A DNA stretch of 48,129 nucleotides from Bacteriovoracaceae bacterium UBA4096 (GTDB lineage: Bacteria; Bdellovibrionota; Bacteriovoracia; Bacteriovoracales; Bacteriovoracaceae): the NCBI GenBank assembly GCA_002381945.1, contig DFXY01000061.1:1-48129 (forward strand). Reading direction: 5' to 3'. The translations under genes and the position numbers were made by a program. Shown here in pieces: positions 32,933 through 41,282 of this stretch (positions are counted from its first letter, which is position 1; each line of letters starts with the position of its first letter). The notes below the pieces were generated by a model. That model was not told the DNA's origin, ran no database searches, and saw nothing but the letters and a program-made list of their open reading frames with translations.

Positions 32933-34036
32933 TTATCTTCTTTTTTGACCTGGCATACGATGATCAACTTTACCCAGATAAGCATTCTTGATGTTTTTCA
33001 TCGATTCAATGCGTTTCTCGGCCATGACATCTGCGGCCTTGTTAACAGGAATATTTTGCTCATCAGAGATAGCAAATACCTCAAGAGTTTTATCGTAAAT
33101 AGTGTCAACCATACGACGAGATTTAGAATCCGCCCAACCTTCAAATTCAATTGAAACGTTCATCACACCGCCAGCATTAACTAAATAATCTGGAGCGTAA
33201 AGTATACCTTTCTCTTTAAGAACTAATCCATGTCTGTCTTCTTTAAGCTGATTATTAGCAGCACCACAAACAATTTTAGCTTTCAGCTGAGGAATTGTTT
33301 CATCATTCACAGAAGCCCCAAGAGCACATGGAGCGTAAACGTCGCAAGCAACACCAAAAATATCATTGGGAGCAACGAATTTAGCATTTGGGAAAGCTTC
33401 TTTCATTCTCTGAATTCCACGCTCATTTACGTCAGTAAATGTGATGCTCGCTCCGGCTTCAGTTAAAAGTTTGGAAAGCTCAAAGCCAACTGATCCCACA
33501 CCCTGGATCGCAATAGTTTTACCTTTAAGACTACGAGAACCAAAGGCTTTGGTTACAGAAGCTTCAATCCCACGGAATACACCTAAAGCTGTATATGGAG
33601 AAGGGTTACCAGATCCACCGTTAGTTTGGGCAACACCTGTTACGTAGTTAGTTTCTGTGAAAATGTGCTCGATATCTTCCACGTTAGTGTTAACGTCTTC
33701 AGCAGTAATATAACGACCATTTAGCGATTCAATAAAACGACCAAAAGACCTGAAAAGGGCTTCAGATTTATTTTTTGGATCAGCGATAATTACAGCTTTA
33801 CCACCACCCAGGTTTAAACCCGAGATAGCATTTTTATATGTCATACCTCGAGACAGACGAAGAACGTCAATTAAAGCATCTTCTTCACTGGCATATGGCC
33901 ATAATCTTGTTCCACCCAGGGCAGGGCCTAGAGTAGTATCGTGAATCCCAACAATGGCCTTTAATCCACAAGATTTATCCTGGAAGAAAACGACCTCTTC
34001 GTGGCCCATTGAATACATTTTCTCAAGCGTTAGCAT
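32933..34036 (-). CDS. Leucine/valine dehydrogenase (Glu/Leu/Phe/Val family)
   Basis: NAD-dependent oxidative deaminase giving branched-chain 2-oxoacids. The 367-residue protein keeps LGPALGGTR, MTYKNA (K68), GGGKAV (K80) and TAEDVNT (D114), whose numbering matches the substrate and catalytic residues of characterised leucine dehydrogenases. A GVGSVG nucleotide-binding motif follows, then a C-terminal VNAGGVMNV. The ATG at 34036 is chosen for the GAGGAG seven bases upstream; the earlier ATG at 34054 lacks one. It ends at a strong terminator and stands alone. With the fused E1 enzyme it would form the first two steps of leucine, valine and isoleucine breakdown. Confidence 0.9.
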   Translation of the reverse strand: MLTLEKMYSMGHEEVVFFQDKSCGLKAIVGIHDTTLGPALGGTRLWPYASEEDALIDVLRLSRGMTYKNAISGLNLGGGKAVIIADPKNKSEALFRSFGRFIESLNGRYITAEDVNTNVEDIEHIFTETNYVTGVAQTNGGSGNPSPYTALGVFRGIEASVTKAFGSRSLKGKTIAIQGVGSVGFELSKLLTEAGASITFTDVNERGIQRMKEAFPNAKFVAPNDIFGVACDVYAPCALGASVNDETIPQLKAKIVCGAANNQLKEDRHGLVLKEKGILYAPDYLVNAGGVMNVSIEFEGWADSKSRRMVDTIYDKTLEVFAISDEQNIPVNKAADVMAEKRIESMKNIKNAYLGKVDHRMPGQKRR

Positions 34037-34151
34037 GACTTTCTCCTCTGGCACCAGATTTACCGGATGACCAAAATTATGAGTTGAGTTAGACTTATTT
34101 TTTACGCGAGAAGTTTCTTAAACTATGACGTTTTTGACAAGGAAGAATCTT

Positions 34152-34469
34152 ATGCCCATAGTGTCAATTAAGGACACAACCAAAGTTTTTGAGGTGAATA
34201 AGGACGAGATTCTTTATGATTCTCTCTATGACCGTGGAGAAGAGTTGCCTCATGGCTGTTTATCGGGCTCATGTGGGGCATGCCGGGTAGATGTTGTAAG
34301 TGGAAAAGAAAATCTCCAACCCCCTGGAGTCATTGAACAAAATACCATAGAAGCTCTTAAAGACGAATTTACTAAATTACATGGTTCTGATTTTGTGAAA
34401 GAAAAAGAAATTCGCCTATCCTGTCGGGCAAAAGTAATTGGTGATGTCACCATTATTCCCATTAAATGA
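34152..34469 (+). CDS. 2Fe-2S ferredoxin
   Basis: 105-residue plant/adrenodoxin-type ferredoxin that carries one electron. Cluster ligands are C36, C41 and C44 (CLSGSCGAC) and C91 in LSCRAKV. The start at 34152 is chosen because AAGGAAG lies just upstream and the protein then begins at the first beta strand; the ATG at 34125 has no ribosome-binding site. It diverges from leucine dehydrogenase and is convergent with a thioredoxin-reductase-like flavoprotein, six bases away. That flavoprotein could be its redox partner, but they are not co-transcribed. Confidence 0.88.
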   Translation: MPIVSIKDTTKVFEVNKDEILYDSLYDRGEELPHGCLSGSCGACRVDVVSGKENLQPPGVIEQNTIEALKDEFTKLHGSDFVKEKEIRLSCRAKVIGDVTIIPIK

Positions 34470-34475
34470 GATTAA

Positions 34476-35465
34476 TCATTCTTTTAGGAGTTGCTGTCGT
34501 TTCTTAGAGCGGATTTTAAGATTTATGGCATTGGCCGAATTCACGGCCGTATCCCAGGCAGTATAAATTTGTTTTTTCGTATTGGCCTTTAAATCGCCGG
34601 CCACATACAGTCCAGGAACTGAAGTTAATCCGGCCTCATCCCCTTTGACGAATCCTCTATCATCGAGTTCCGCCCCCAACTCGCGGGCAATGTCGTTATA
34701 TATAAGCATCCCCATAGAAATAAAACAAATGTCGGTTTCTATTGTAGTCCCATCTTCCAGAATGAAGCCTTCCAGAATCTGACCTTTTTCCTGGCCGAAA
34801 ATATCTATGATGAGCGCTTCATTAACTTTAATGCCATATAAATCTATCAGCTTCTGAGTATCAGACGAAAAGTCAGCTTTTTTTCCATTGGTAAGAATGT
34901 GAAAATCTTGTGGATGATATCTTTCATGCAACATGATAGCAGACCATGCGGCCCCATTCCCATGCCCTATGACAGAAGCTCTCTTGTTTAAAACATGATG
35001 GCCATCGCATATTAAGCAGTAATCTATCGTTTGCGCGTTAGCATAATCAAAGACGGTTTCAATTGTGCCTTTTATTTCAGGCTGAACATCCATGACTCCC
35101 GTACATAAAATGATGTATTCAGCAAAATGAGTCTGGTCTTTAGAATCGATGATTTTAAAAACATCACCCTGTTTTTCAACCGAAACAACGCCGGTATTTT
35201 TCTGAGTGTGAAGATTATCTTTGAAGTCAGACTGCAAAATCCATTTCATCGTTTCAAGATTGGGTTCTTGTATCCCCCGCTTATAATGAAAATGACCCGG
35301 AATATTCTCAATTTTCCTTACCCATAAATCACGAGAACGTTTTTTATCCTTGGCCGAGCCAGGAAAAAATAAACACTCATCATTATTTAAAATGGTTCTT
35401 AAAACGGCCATGGTTCCAGCGGAACCTCCGCCAATGACACAAACGGGATAAATTTTTTGATCCAT
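34476..35465 (-). CDS. Thioredoxin-reductase-like FAD/NAD(P) oxidoreductase
   Basis: 329 residues of the two-dinucleotide-binding-domain flavoprotein family. The FAD motif VIGGGSAGTMAV starts at about residue 8. The second Rossmann motif is a loose GHGNGAAWSA. Between them CLICDG (C150, C153) matches the redox CxxC of thioredoxin reductase. PGLYVAGD near the C-terminus is the second FAD motif. The first domain is longer than in TrxB, and the NAD(P) motif lacks the usual GGGDSA form, so it may be a ferredoxin- or other-substrate reductase. It starts three bases after the CNNM/CorC stop, on the same transcript, with a weak Shine-Dalgarno. Confidence 0.78.
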   Translation of the reverse strand: MDQKIYPVCVIGGGSAGTMAVLRTILNNDECLFFPGSAKDKKRSRDLWVRKIENIPGHFHYKRGIQEPNLETMKWILQSDFKDNLHTQKNTGVVSVEKQGDVFKIIDSKDQTHFAEYIILCTGVMDVQPEIKGTIETVFDYANAQTIDYCLICDGHHVLNKRASVIGHGNGAAWSAIMLHERYHPQDFHILTNGKKADFSSDTQKLIDLYGIKVNEALIIDIFGQEKGQILEGFILEDGTTIETDICFISMGMLIYNDIARELGAELDDRGFVKGDEAGLTSVPGLYVAGDLKANTKKQIYTAWDTAVNSANAINLKIRSKKRQQLLKE

Positions 35466-35468
35466 GGC

Positions 35469-36797
35469 TTATTTTGCCCCAATGGCCTTGTGATGGTCAT
35501 TGTCCTGAGCTTCATTTTTCTCTTTTCGATCAAGCTCACGTAAATGATCACCAGAAGTTGATTTGATTTTCACTTCTTTAATTTCAGAGTTCTTAACCCG
35601 GACAAGCTCGAAAGAGAATCCATCCCAAATGATGATGTGACCTTTTTTAGGAAAACTATTTCCCAGCTGCTCCATTAAGAAGCCATTCAAGGTTGAATAA
35701 TTATCATTTAAAGGAATCTCAATATCGTACTCATTATAAAGATCTCGCAGTGAAATAGTAGAAGGTACTAACACTCCTTCCGCACTCTCCACTCCAGGAA
35801 TTAAATCCTCATCGTCATCATGTTCATCCTGAATATCACCAAAGATTTCTTCCATGATGTCTTCCAGAGTTAACATACCAACTACTAATCCATTTTCATC
35901 TTTTACAAGCGCCAGGTGAACTTTCTTGCGATTCATATGGTCAAAAACAGCTTGAATTTTCATATGCTCATATACATAAAAAGGCGGCTTCACATATTTG
36001 GTAATATCAAAGTTAACTTGCTCTTCAGGACTCGAGAAAACCAGATCTTTAATATGCAAGAATCCCAATACGTCATCAAGATCTTCGTCATAGACAGGGT
36101 ATCTTGAATGAGCAACTTCTCTCACCATTTTAATGATGTCATGAAAGCTTGAAGTTTTTTTAAGAGACTCAATTTGAGTTCTCGGAACCATGATGTCTTT
36201 TACTTTAATCGATGGGAATTCAAGAATGGAGTTTAAAAGATCAATTTGTTTGGAGTCAATTGAGCGCTCTTCTTCGGCCATTTCAATCATGACTTCAATA
36301 TCATCTTTGGTGACAAGACGACTTCGTACATTAACGTTCTTACCTAGGACGAATTGAATAATTTTGGTAAAAGCTTTAACGATGGGCCACATGGCATAAT
36401 AAAAAGCCATGAGAATCATCACACAAAGTGGTGCAAACTTTTCAGACTGACCACGGGCAAAAGTCTTAGGCATAATCTCGCCAAACACCAGAATGGCCAT
36501 AGTGGTAAGACCCACACTAATTGCCAGTGCGTCGTTTGAAAAAAATCTTTCAGCAATACTCGCAGACAAAGTCGCGATTAAAATATTGAAAAAATTATTC
36601 CCTACTAAAATTGTTGTAAGTATATCGTTCGGAATTTCGAGCCATTTCTTCATCGCCCACGAATCAAATCCATGCTCTTCAGCAATCTGCTTGGCCTTCT
36701 CATGAGGAAGTGAAAGCAGAGCTGCTTCTGAACCTGAGAAGAAAGCAGACAATACGAGGGAAACTGCAAGGATTAAAATCTCTTGATCGGTACTCAT
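35469..36797 (-). CDS. CNNM/CorC-family (hemolysin-like) membrane protein
   Basis: 442 residues, inner-membrane. An N-terminal DUF21/CNNM domain with three to four helices (about 1-150, including the SAFFSGSEAALLSLP motif) precedes a CBS pair (about 190-310, with IMVPRTQIESL and HLALVKDENG) and a C-terminal CorC_HlyC domain (to about 425). Family members transport or regulate Mg2+/Co2+. A Lys/Asp/His-rich tail ends the protein. The ATG has no Shine-Dalgarno, but it overlaps the stop of a possible upstream micro-ORF in an ATGA. A sigma-70 promoter lies at 36898-36927. Confidence 0.88.
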   Translation of the reverse strand: MSTDQEILILAVSLVLSAFFSGSEAALLSLPHEKAKQIAEEHGFDSWAMKKWLEIPNDILTTILVGNNFFNILIATLSASIAERFFSNDALAISVGLTTMAILVFGEIMPKTFARGQSEKFAPLCVMILMAFYYAMWPIVKAFTKIIQFVLGKNVNVRSRLVTKDDIEVMIEMAEEERSIDSKQIDLLNSILEFPSIKVKDIMVPRTQIESLKKTSSFHDIIKMVREVAHSRYPVYDEDLDDVLGFLHIKDLVFSSPEEQVNFDITKYVKPPFYVYEHMKIQAVFDHMNRKKVHLALVKDENGLVVGMLTLEDIMEEIFGDIQDEHDDDEDLIPGVESAEGVLVPSTISLRDLYNEYDIEIPLNDNYSTLNGFLMEQLGNSFPKKGHIIIWDGFSFELVRVKNSEIKEVKIKSTSGDHLRELDRKEKNEAQDNDHHKAIGAK

Positions 36798-36883
36798 GAT
36801 AAATGTTCAGTTGGTTGTGGTTTCAAAAAGTCGACTGAGGGTTCGGCCGGGGGTTCTATAAGAACTAACTCCTGTTGATTAAT
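36794..36883 (-). CDS. Possible AUG-less micro-ORF upstream of the CNNM gene
   Basis: A frame open from an ATT at 36883 to a TGA at 36794 encodes up to 29 residues, Pro/Glu-rich with a non-random look. Its stop overlaps the CNNM ATG in the same ATGA arrangement seen between other coupled genes here. AGGAG lies within the frame (about 36870), nine bases before an ATA codon, so initiation would need AUU or AUA. No ATG, GTG or suitable TTG is present. It may be a leader peptide or a chance frame. Confidence 0.3.
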   Translation of the reverse strand: MNQQELVLIEPPAEPSVDFLKPQPTEHLS

Positions 36884-36897
36884 AAAATAGCGACCTT

Positions 36898-36927
36898 AGT
36901 ATAACACAAGATCCATATAAAGATCAA
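36898..36927 (-). promoter_or_regulatory. Sigma-70 promoter for the CNNM/oxidoreductase operon
   Basis: On the minus strand TTGATC (36922-36927) and TATACT (36898-36903) are 18 bases apart. The -10 box is one mismatch from consensus. The start near 36891 gives a leader of about 95 bases containing AGGAG and the micro-ORF. Confidence 0.6.
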
Positions 36928-36962
36928 AGTCCTAAATATATTTTATATAAACCAACCTCTTA

Positions 36963-37415
36963 TTAATGAGATAGCGGCTTCCCCTTAAAGTCATGATCCG
37001 AGTAAACTATGCGGTCATGCATCTCATGATCAAAGTCAGGAATATCATTTATATTCTTCACTTTGCGAAAATTGGTGCTGCACTTATAACAAATGGCCAC
37101 TAAAGATAGTCTTCGGAATAAGAAGAGATCCAGCAGATATAAAACCACCAAACTTATTCCATAAGTCCAAATGGAAAGAATGGCGGCAATGACAAACAAA
37201 GCGACACCAATCTTACGGTTAAAGTCTTTCTGCTTATAGAAATCCATGCGAGTACAAACCGGACATTCAGTTAAAATCCCCTGCTCTTGCTCCACTGTGA
37301 AATGCACATCTTGCACGTGTTTACATATATCGCATTCAACTTTAGAGGCCAGATGATCAGGTAGAACATCAATACTTGAACCGCAGCCTTTACAGGTAAT
37401 TTGAACTTCCATCAT
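36963..37415 (-). CDS. Membrane protein with four CxxC zinc-ribbon motifs
   Basis: About 150 residues. Four CxxC pairs are spaced through the chain: CKGC, CDIC, CPVC and CYKC. The first two can form one zinc ribbon, as can the last two, which flank a hydrophobic region of one or two helices (IGVALFVIAAILSIWTYGIS and LVVLYLLDLFLF). The start is ATG at 37415 (a second ATG is at 37412), overlapping the stop of the preceding membrane-protein gene, so translation is coupled. The longer frame to 37529 overlaps that gene heavily and is rejected. No family is recognised. Confidence 0.65.
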   Translation of the reverse strand: MMEVQITCKGCGSSIDVLPDHLASKVECDICKHVQDVHFTVEQEQGILTECPVCTRMDFYKQKDFNRKIGVALFVIAAILSIWTYGISLVVLYLLDLFLFRRLSLVAICYKCSTNFRKVKNINDIPDFDHEMHDRIVYSDHDFKGKPLSH

Positions 37416-38188
37416 AGAGGTAATCCGTGTTTTGCCATGAGATAAACTGAAATAAGTTCGCCCACAATAACAAAAAACTCCACGATGTAAAGAACACCAG
37501 TTGCGCTCTGAATGGAGCGCAAACGACATAGTTTATAAGTGAAGAAACTTAATGTGACTGGAGCAAGATAACCCCATAAGTAACGCATAGACACAAAAAG
37601 CCAGTTATACATATAACCGTCTCCCAAGAGAGTGCCTTCAGCGAGATAAGGGGCCCCAATAGTCACAATAACGGCAATTGAAGAAATAATTTTTAGAAAA
37701 AAACCAATCCAGAATATATGCAGGCAATAAATGAGAGGTTCTTCTGTGAGTTTCGGAACGACCAAATAATAGTGACCTAAAAGCATTGAGAAATTACTGA
37801 TCCCTAAGAGCACCATACTCATAAAGAAAAACATTATCCAGATAGGATTAAAACCAAATACATGAAAGGCCAAAACCGAAAATGTTATGACCTGAAGAAT
37901 ATAAATTCCCCACATGAGTAAACTTTTTTCATCCCTATGAAATATAGAAGTCACGACATTACTAAGAATCAAAATCCCATAGCACCAGATCTCAATCGGC
38001 CCGAGCGCGGGAGTCATAAAAAAATCCACCCCAAATGCCAGGACCAATGATGACAGGACGATGGATGTGCCTAGCTTGTAGAAGCCAACCCCTGTTAGTT
38101 TGGTACTCACAACCGGAGAGAAGAGCTGAGTTCCAAAGGCCAGAGAAAGAAGAAAAAAATGGATACAAATTTGTGTGATGCTATTCAT
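37412..38188 (-). CDS. Polytopic membrane protein, unknown
   Basis: About 258 residues from the ATG at 38188, four bases after the Nudix stop. An upstream ATG at 38224 would overlap that gene by 32 bases. Seven or eight hydrophobic helices cover almost the whole chain, with short loops and few charges. Conserved-looking HxxH-type residues appear (MLLGHYYLVVPK, CLHIFWIG), as in some haem- or quinone-associated membrane proteins, but that is only an impression. I recognise no family. It is coupled at its stop to the four-CxxC protein, suggesting a shared membrane function. Confidence 0.6.
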   Translation of the reverse strand: MNSITQICIHFFLLSLAFGTQLFSPVVSTKLTGVGFYKLGTSIVLSSLVLAFGVDFFMTPALGPIEIWCYGILILSNVVTSIFHRDEKSLLMWGIYILQVITFSVLAFHVFGFNPIWIMFFFMSMVLLGISNFSMLLGHYYLVVPKLTEEPLIYCLHIFWIGFFLKIISSIAVIVTIGAPYLAEGTLLGDGYMYNWLFVSMRYLWGYLAPVTLSFFTYKLCRLRSIQSATGVLYIVEFFVIVGELISVYLMAKHGLPL

Positions 38189-38192
38189 GCAG

Positions 38193-38609
38193 CTAACTAT
38201 ATAGCGAGCGATAAAGATCATCAATCATCTGATGATTTGGACCTGGAATCATTCCCTGATAGGGGCCACTTAGATTTTCATAGTCAATTTTAAGCCATCG
38301 ACCTTTACCTAGCAGTGAAGGTTGATCAGGAAATAGAAAAACATTAAGCAGAATAACCCTGCCACCTATATTATTGGTGTAAATGCCCATGGATTTGCCA
38401 TCAAGTGGATTTATCTGGATACCAACTTCTTCTTCAACTTCCCGGACCGCGGCAAGGAGCGGCTCTTCACCAGGTTCAATTTTTCCACCAGGGAACTCCT
38501 GGAGCCCGTGATAAGGACCATCATCTTCACGGCGTTGAGTCCAGACTTCCAGAATTTGATTGTCTCTTTGTCGAAAAAAAAGCACTAAGGCCACAGGGAG
38601 AAGCTTCAT
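38193..38609 (-). CDS. Nudix hydrolase, MutT-like
   Basis: 138 residues, typical of MutT-type (8-oxo-dGTP or (d)NTP) pyrophosphohydrolases. The Nudix box GGKIEPGEEPLLAAVREVEE, followed by EVG, fits G-x5-E-x7-R-E-U-x-E-E-x-G-U exactly. FPGGK precedes it, and the RWLKIDYENL end fits MutT. Substrate is inferred from length and the short insert-free form. Its ATG overlaps the stop of the small membrane-protein gene in an ATGA, so it is translationally coupled within an operon. Confidence 0.85.
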   Translation of the reverse strand: MKLLPVALVLFFRQRDNQILEVWTQRREDDGPYHGLQEFPGGKIEPGEEPLLAAVREVEEEVGIQINPLDGKSMGIYTNNIGGRVILLNVFLFPDQPSLLGKGRWLKIDYENLSGPYQGMIPGPNHQMIDDLYRSLYS

Positions 38610-39022
38610 GGCAGATCCTTATGGCCTTTAATAAAATTAAGTTCTAACTGCAAAAGCTCAAAGGCAAGACTTCCCACAAATGGGGCCCACCAAGGCATCA
38701 CACTGTCATTAATGAAAATAACCACTAGCCAAAAAAGACCTGCGGGTAGAATGCGGATAAAACGTTTAAGTAAATCAGGGGCCCAGCCAAAAGGTTTCAA
38801 TATAAGAGTCTGAAGATTAGATACTAATTTGAGCATCGACATTCGATAGCGGTTATTATCCAACATCATGGAAAGGTCATTGGATGCGGCCCAGTTCCAG
38901 ATAAAACCGAAGACAAAAAGAGTCAGGGCTTCAAAGCTGGGGTAAATAAAATAAAAAATGAGGGCAAGAACAACAAGTACAACCAGCTCGAGAAGTTTTC
39001 TTTTTGGGGGGATGAAATTCAT
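38606..39022 (-). CDS. Small integral membrane protein, unknown
   Basis: 138 residues with about four hydrophobic segments (LLELVVLVVLALIFYFIYP, ALTLFVFGFIWNWA, a central amphipathic stretch, and AGLFWLVVIFINDSVMPWW). The N-terminus is positively charged. No signal peptidase site is evident and no family is recognised. Both ends overlap neighbours in ATGA form: the start with the SDR stop, the end with the Nudix start. The three genes are therefore one tightly coupled unit. Confidence 0.65.
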   Translation of the reverse strand: MNFIPPKRKLLELVVLVVLALIFYFIYPSFEALTLFVFGFIWNWAASNDLSMMLDNNRYRMSMLKLVSNLQTLILKPFGWAPDLLKRFIRILPAGLFWLVVIFINDSVMPWWAPFVGSLAFELLQLELNFIKGHKDLP

Positions 39023-39699
39023 TCCAAAAACCCATCTTTATGCAAAAAAGTCATTTCCGGAAATTGAATGGTAGGTGGTGCATGAACTATGAAGTTAAAA
39101 ACTGTCATAAAATCAGAAGTTTTCAACATCTTGTCTCTGGAAAATTTTGAGCCAACTTTATCCCATAACGGAGTATCAATCGCACCTGGGAAGAGGTTGG
39201 TAAAACGCACTTTATAATCTTTCCACTCCTTTTTAAGACTCTGAATCAAACCCAGTTGTCCAAATTTTGAAGCATTGTAAGCGGCAACATTCGGATAACC
39301 ATAGTGAGCAGCCGTGGAAAGAATAGAGATGATATGAGTCTCATCCTTTATTAAAAAAGATTCCAGACCTTGGAACAACAAGAAAGGGCCTAAGGTATTG
39401 GTAGCAAGATGAAGTTCAAAATTTTCAGTACTGGTTTCGGAGAGCGACTGCATTTCACATATACCAGCATTGTTCACAACTAAATGGACCTGATCAGTGA
39501 ATTCTCTGACTGTCTCAAAAAATTCCTCAACTGATTCAGATGAAGTTATATCAAGTTCAACATCATAAAAATTGTCATGTTCAAGTTCGGTTCCTGAACG
39601 GGAACCACCGAAAACTGTATAGCCTGAGAATAAAAGGGATTTAGTGATCTCTAGACCAAGGCCAGAGGAGGAACCAGTGATAATCGCACACTTTTCCAT
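39019..39699 (-). CDS. Short-chain dehydrogenase/reductase
   Basis: 226 residues of the classical SDR family. TGSSSGLGLEI is the cofactor-binding motif, NNAG the central motif and YNASK the catalytic pair (Y141, K145), with the active Ser in SILSTAA. PGAIDTPLW is the usual region after the active site. An acidic residue after beta-2 is not clear, so NAD versus NADP preference is uncertain. GGAGGA precedes the ATG. It is the first gene of the coupled SDR-membrane-Nudix set, 20 bases after the rny stop on the same strand. Substrate unknown. Confidence 0.88.
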   Translation of the reverse strand: MEKCAIITGSSSGLGLEITKSLLFSGYTVFGGSRSGTELEHDNFYDVELDITSSESVEEFFETVREFTDQVHLVVNNAGICEMQSLSETSTENFELHLATNTLGPFLLFQGLESFLIKDETHIISILSTAAHYGYPNVAAYNASKFGQLGLIQSLKKEWKDYKVRFTNLFPGAIDTPLWDKVGSKFSRDKMLKTSDFMTVFNFIVHAPPTIQFPEMTFLHKDGFLE

Positions 39700-39719
39700 A
39701 ATTCCTCCTCTGTCTTTAA

Positions 39720-41273
39720 TTATTTAGCAATACCTACGGCACGAGTTTCACGAATCACAGAAACTTTGATGGTTCCTGGATAAGACATCTCTTGCTCAAT
39801 CTTGCGAGCGATATCTCGTGAAAGCATGATGGTTTGTTCATCTGATACTTTTTCATTTTCAACCAGAACGCGAACTTCACGACCGGCCGAAATAGCATAA
39901 GATCTATGAACACCCTCAAAGCCATTAACAATTTTTTCAATGTCTGATAGACGAGAAACATAAGACTCTTTAAGGGCCTTACGAGCGCCTGGACGAGCAC
40001 CTGAAAGGGCATCTCCGGCAGCTACCAGGTGAGCAAGAACTGACTCTGGTTTTTCATCATCATGGTGAGCGCGGATAGCATGAACGATATCCGGCGACTC
40101 TCCATACTTCTTAGCAAAGTCCGCACCGATAACAGCGTGTGAACCTTCTGCCGAAGCATCCAGAACTTTACCGATATCATGCATAAGACCTGCACGACGT
40201 GCTTGCTTAACGTTAAGACCAAGTTCGGCCGCCATGTTACCTGCAAGAAATGCTGTTTCCAAAGCATGCTGGTACTGGTTCTGAGTATAAGAAGTACGCC
40301 AGTTGAGAGCACCAATCAGTTTCAAAATTTCAGGGTGAATACCATGAACTCCGATTTCCATCTGAGCTTTTTCACCTAATTCACGTAGACGAGATTCAAA
40401 CTCGTGCTTACATTTTTCATAGAATTCTTCAATTTTTGCCGGGTGAATACGACCATCTGCAATCAGACGTTCGATTGTCATACGTGAGATTTCTTTACGA
40501 ACCACGTTGAATGAAGAAATTGTCACAACACCTGGAGTATCATCGATAATTAAATCTACACCACAGATCTGTTCAAAAGCGCGAATGTTACGACCTTCAC
40601 GACCAATCAAACGACCTTTTACACCATCATCAGAAATTTCAACGGATGAAATTGTCTGTTCAGCAACATATTCACCAGCAAAACGTTGGATTGCAATTCC
40701 AACCACGCGCTTAGCACGTTTCTCAGCTTCTTCATTGGCCTCTTCTTCAATGCGCTTAACTTTCTTAGCAGCATCAAGCATGGCCTCTTCTTCCACTTGA
40801 GCGATCAGTTCATTCTTGGCCTGATCTTTTGTCAAACCTGCAACTTGCGTAAGCTTGTTTGCGAGGTCTTCCTGAATTTCATGATTCTTTTTAAGTTCAG
40901 CATCCAGTTTTTGAACACGAGTTTCAATTTCCGATTCTTTTGCCTTAACACGCTCAGTATCTTTTTGGACCTGTTCAGTTTTCTGCTCAAGAGCGACTTC
41001 TTTTTTTGTTAGGCCACGTTCGAAATCCGTAAGATGCTTTTTCTTCTTTTCCATTTCAGTTTCAAGCTGATTCTTTTCGTCACGAACGATTTGCTTAGCA
41101 CGATCTTCAGCTTTTTTCTTAATCTCTTCGGCCTGAGATTCAGCTTTTTTCAAAATATCCTGTGCCGCACTTTCTTTTGACTTCTGTGCTGCTGTGTTCT
41201 TGATGCTTACCAGGATGTAAGCAATCAATGCACCAACAACCACGCCCAGAACGGCCATCATGATTGGATTCAT
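39720..41273 (-). CDS. rny: Ribonuclease Y
   Basis: Membrane-anchored endoribonuclease that starts mRNA turnover. The 517-residue chain has an N-terminal membrane helix (about 1-25), a long Lys/Glu coiled coil (about 30-175), a KH RNA-binding domain (VKGRLIGREGRNIRAFE), and an HD phosphohydrolase domain with the metal-binding HDIGK (H365, D366) and RAHHDDEKPES. Length and order are those of known RNase Y. AAGGGG precedes the ATG. It is nine bases downstream of the folate cyclo-ligase gene, so it may share a transcript with zapA and that gene. RNase Y is shared by Firmicutes and several deeper lineages. Confidence 0.96.
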   Translation of the reverse strand: MNPIMMAVLGVVVGALIAYILVSIKNTAAQKSKESAAQDILKKAESQAEEIKKKAEDRAKQIVRDEKNQLETEMEKKKKHLTDFERGLTKKEVALEQKTEQVQKDTERVKAKESEIETRVQKLDAELKKNHEIQEDLANKLTQVAGLTKDQAKNELIAQVEEEAMLDAAKKVKRIEEEANEEAEKRAKRVVGIAIQRFAGEYVAEQTISSVEISDDGVKGRLIGREGRNIRAFEQICGVDLIIDDTPGVVTISSFNVVRKEISRMTIERLIADGRIHPAKIEEFYEKCKHEFESRLRELGEKAQMEIGVHGIHPEILKLIGALNWRTSYTQNQYQHALETAFLAGNMAAELGLNVKQARRAGLMHDIGKVLDASAEGSHAVIGADFAKKYGESPDIVHAIRAHHDDEKPESVLAHLVAAGDALSGARPGARKALKESYVSRLSDIEKIVNGFEGVHRSYAISAGREVRVLVENEKVSDEQTIMLSRDIARKIEQEMSYPGTIKVSVIRETRAVGIAK

Positions 41274-41282
41274 ATATTCCCC

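Noticed and set aside
34055..34151. A third sigma-54 element at TGGCAC near 34068
   Set aside because: The expected GC twelve bases downstream is AC, so the essential -12 dinucleotide is missing.
39755..41012. Several open frames overlapping rny in other frames
   Set aside because: They are shadows of the long, well-conserved rny frame and have no ribosome-binding sites or family signal.
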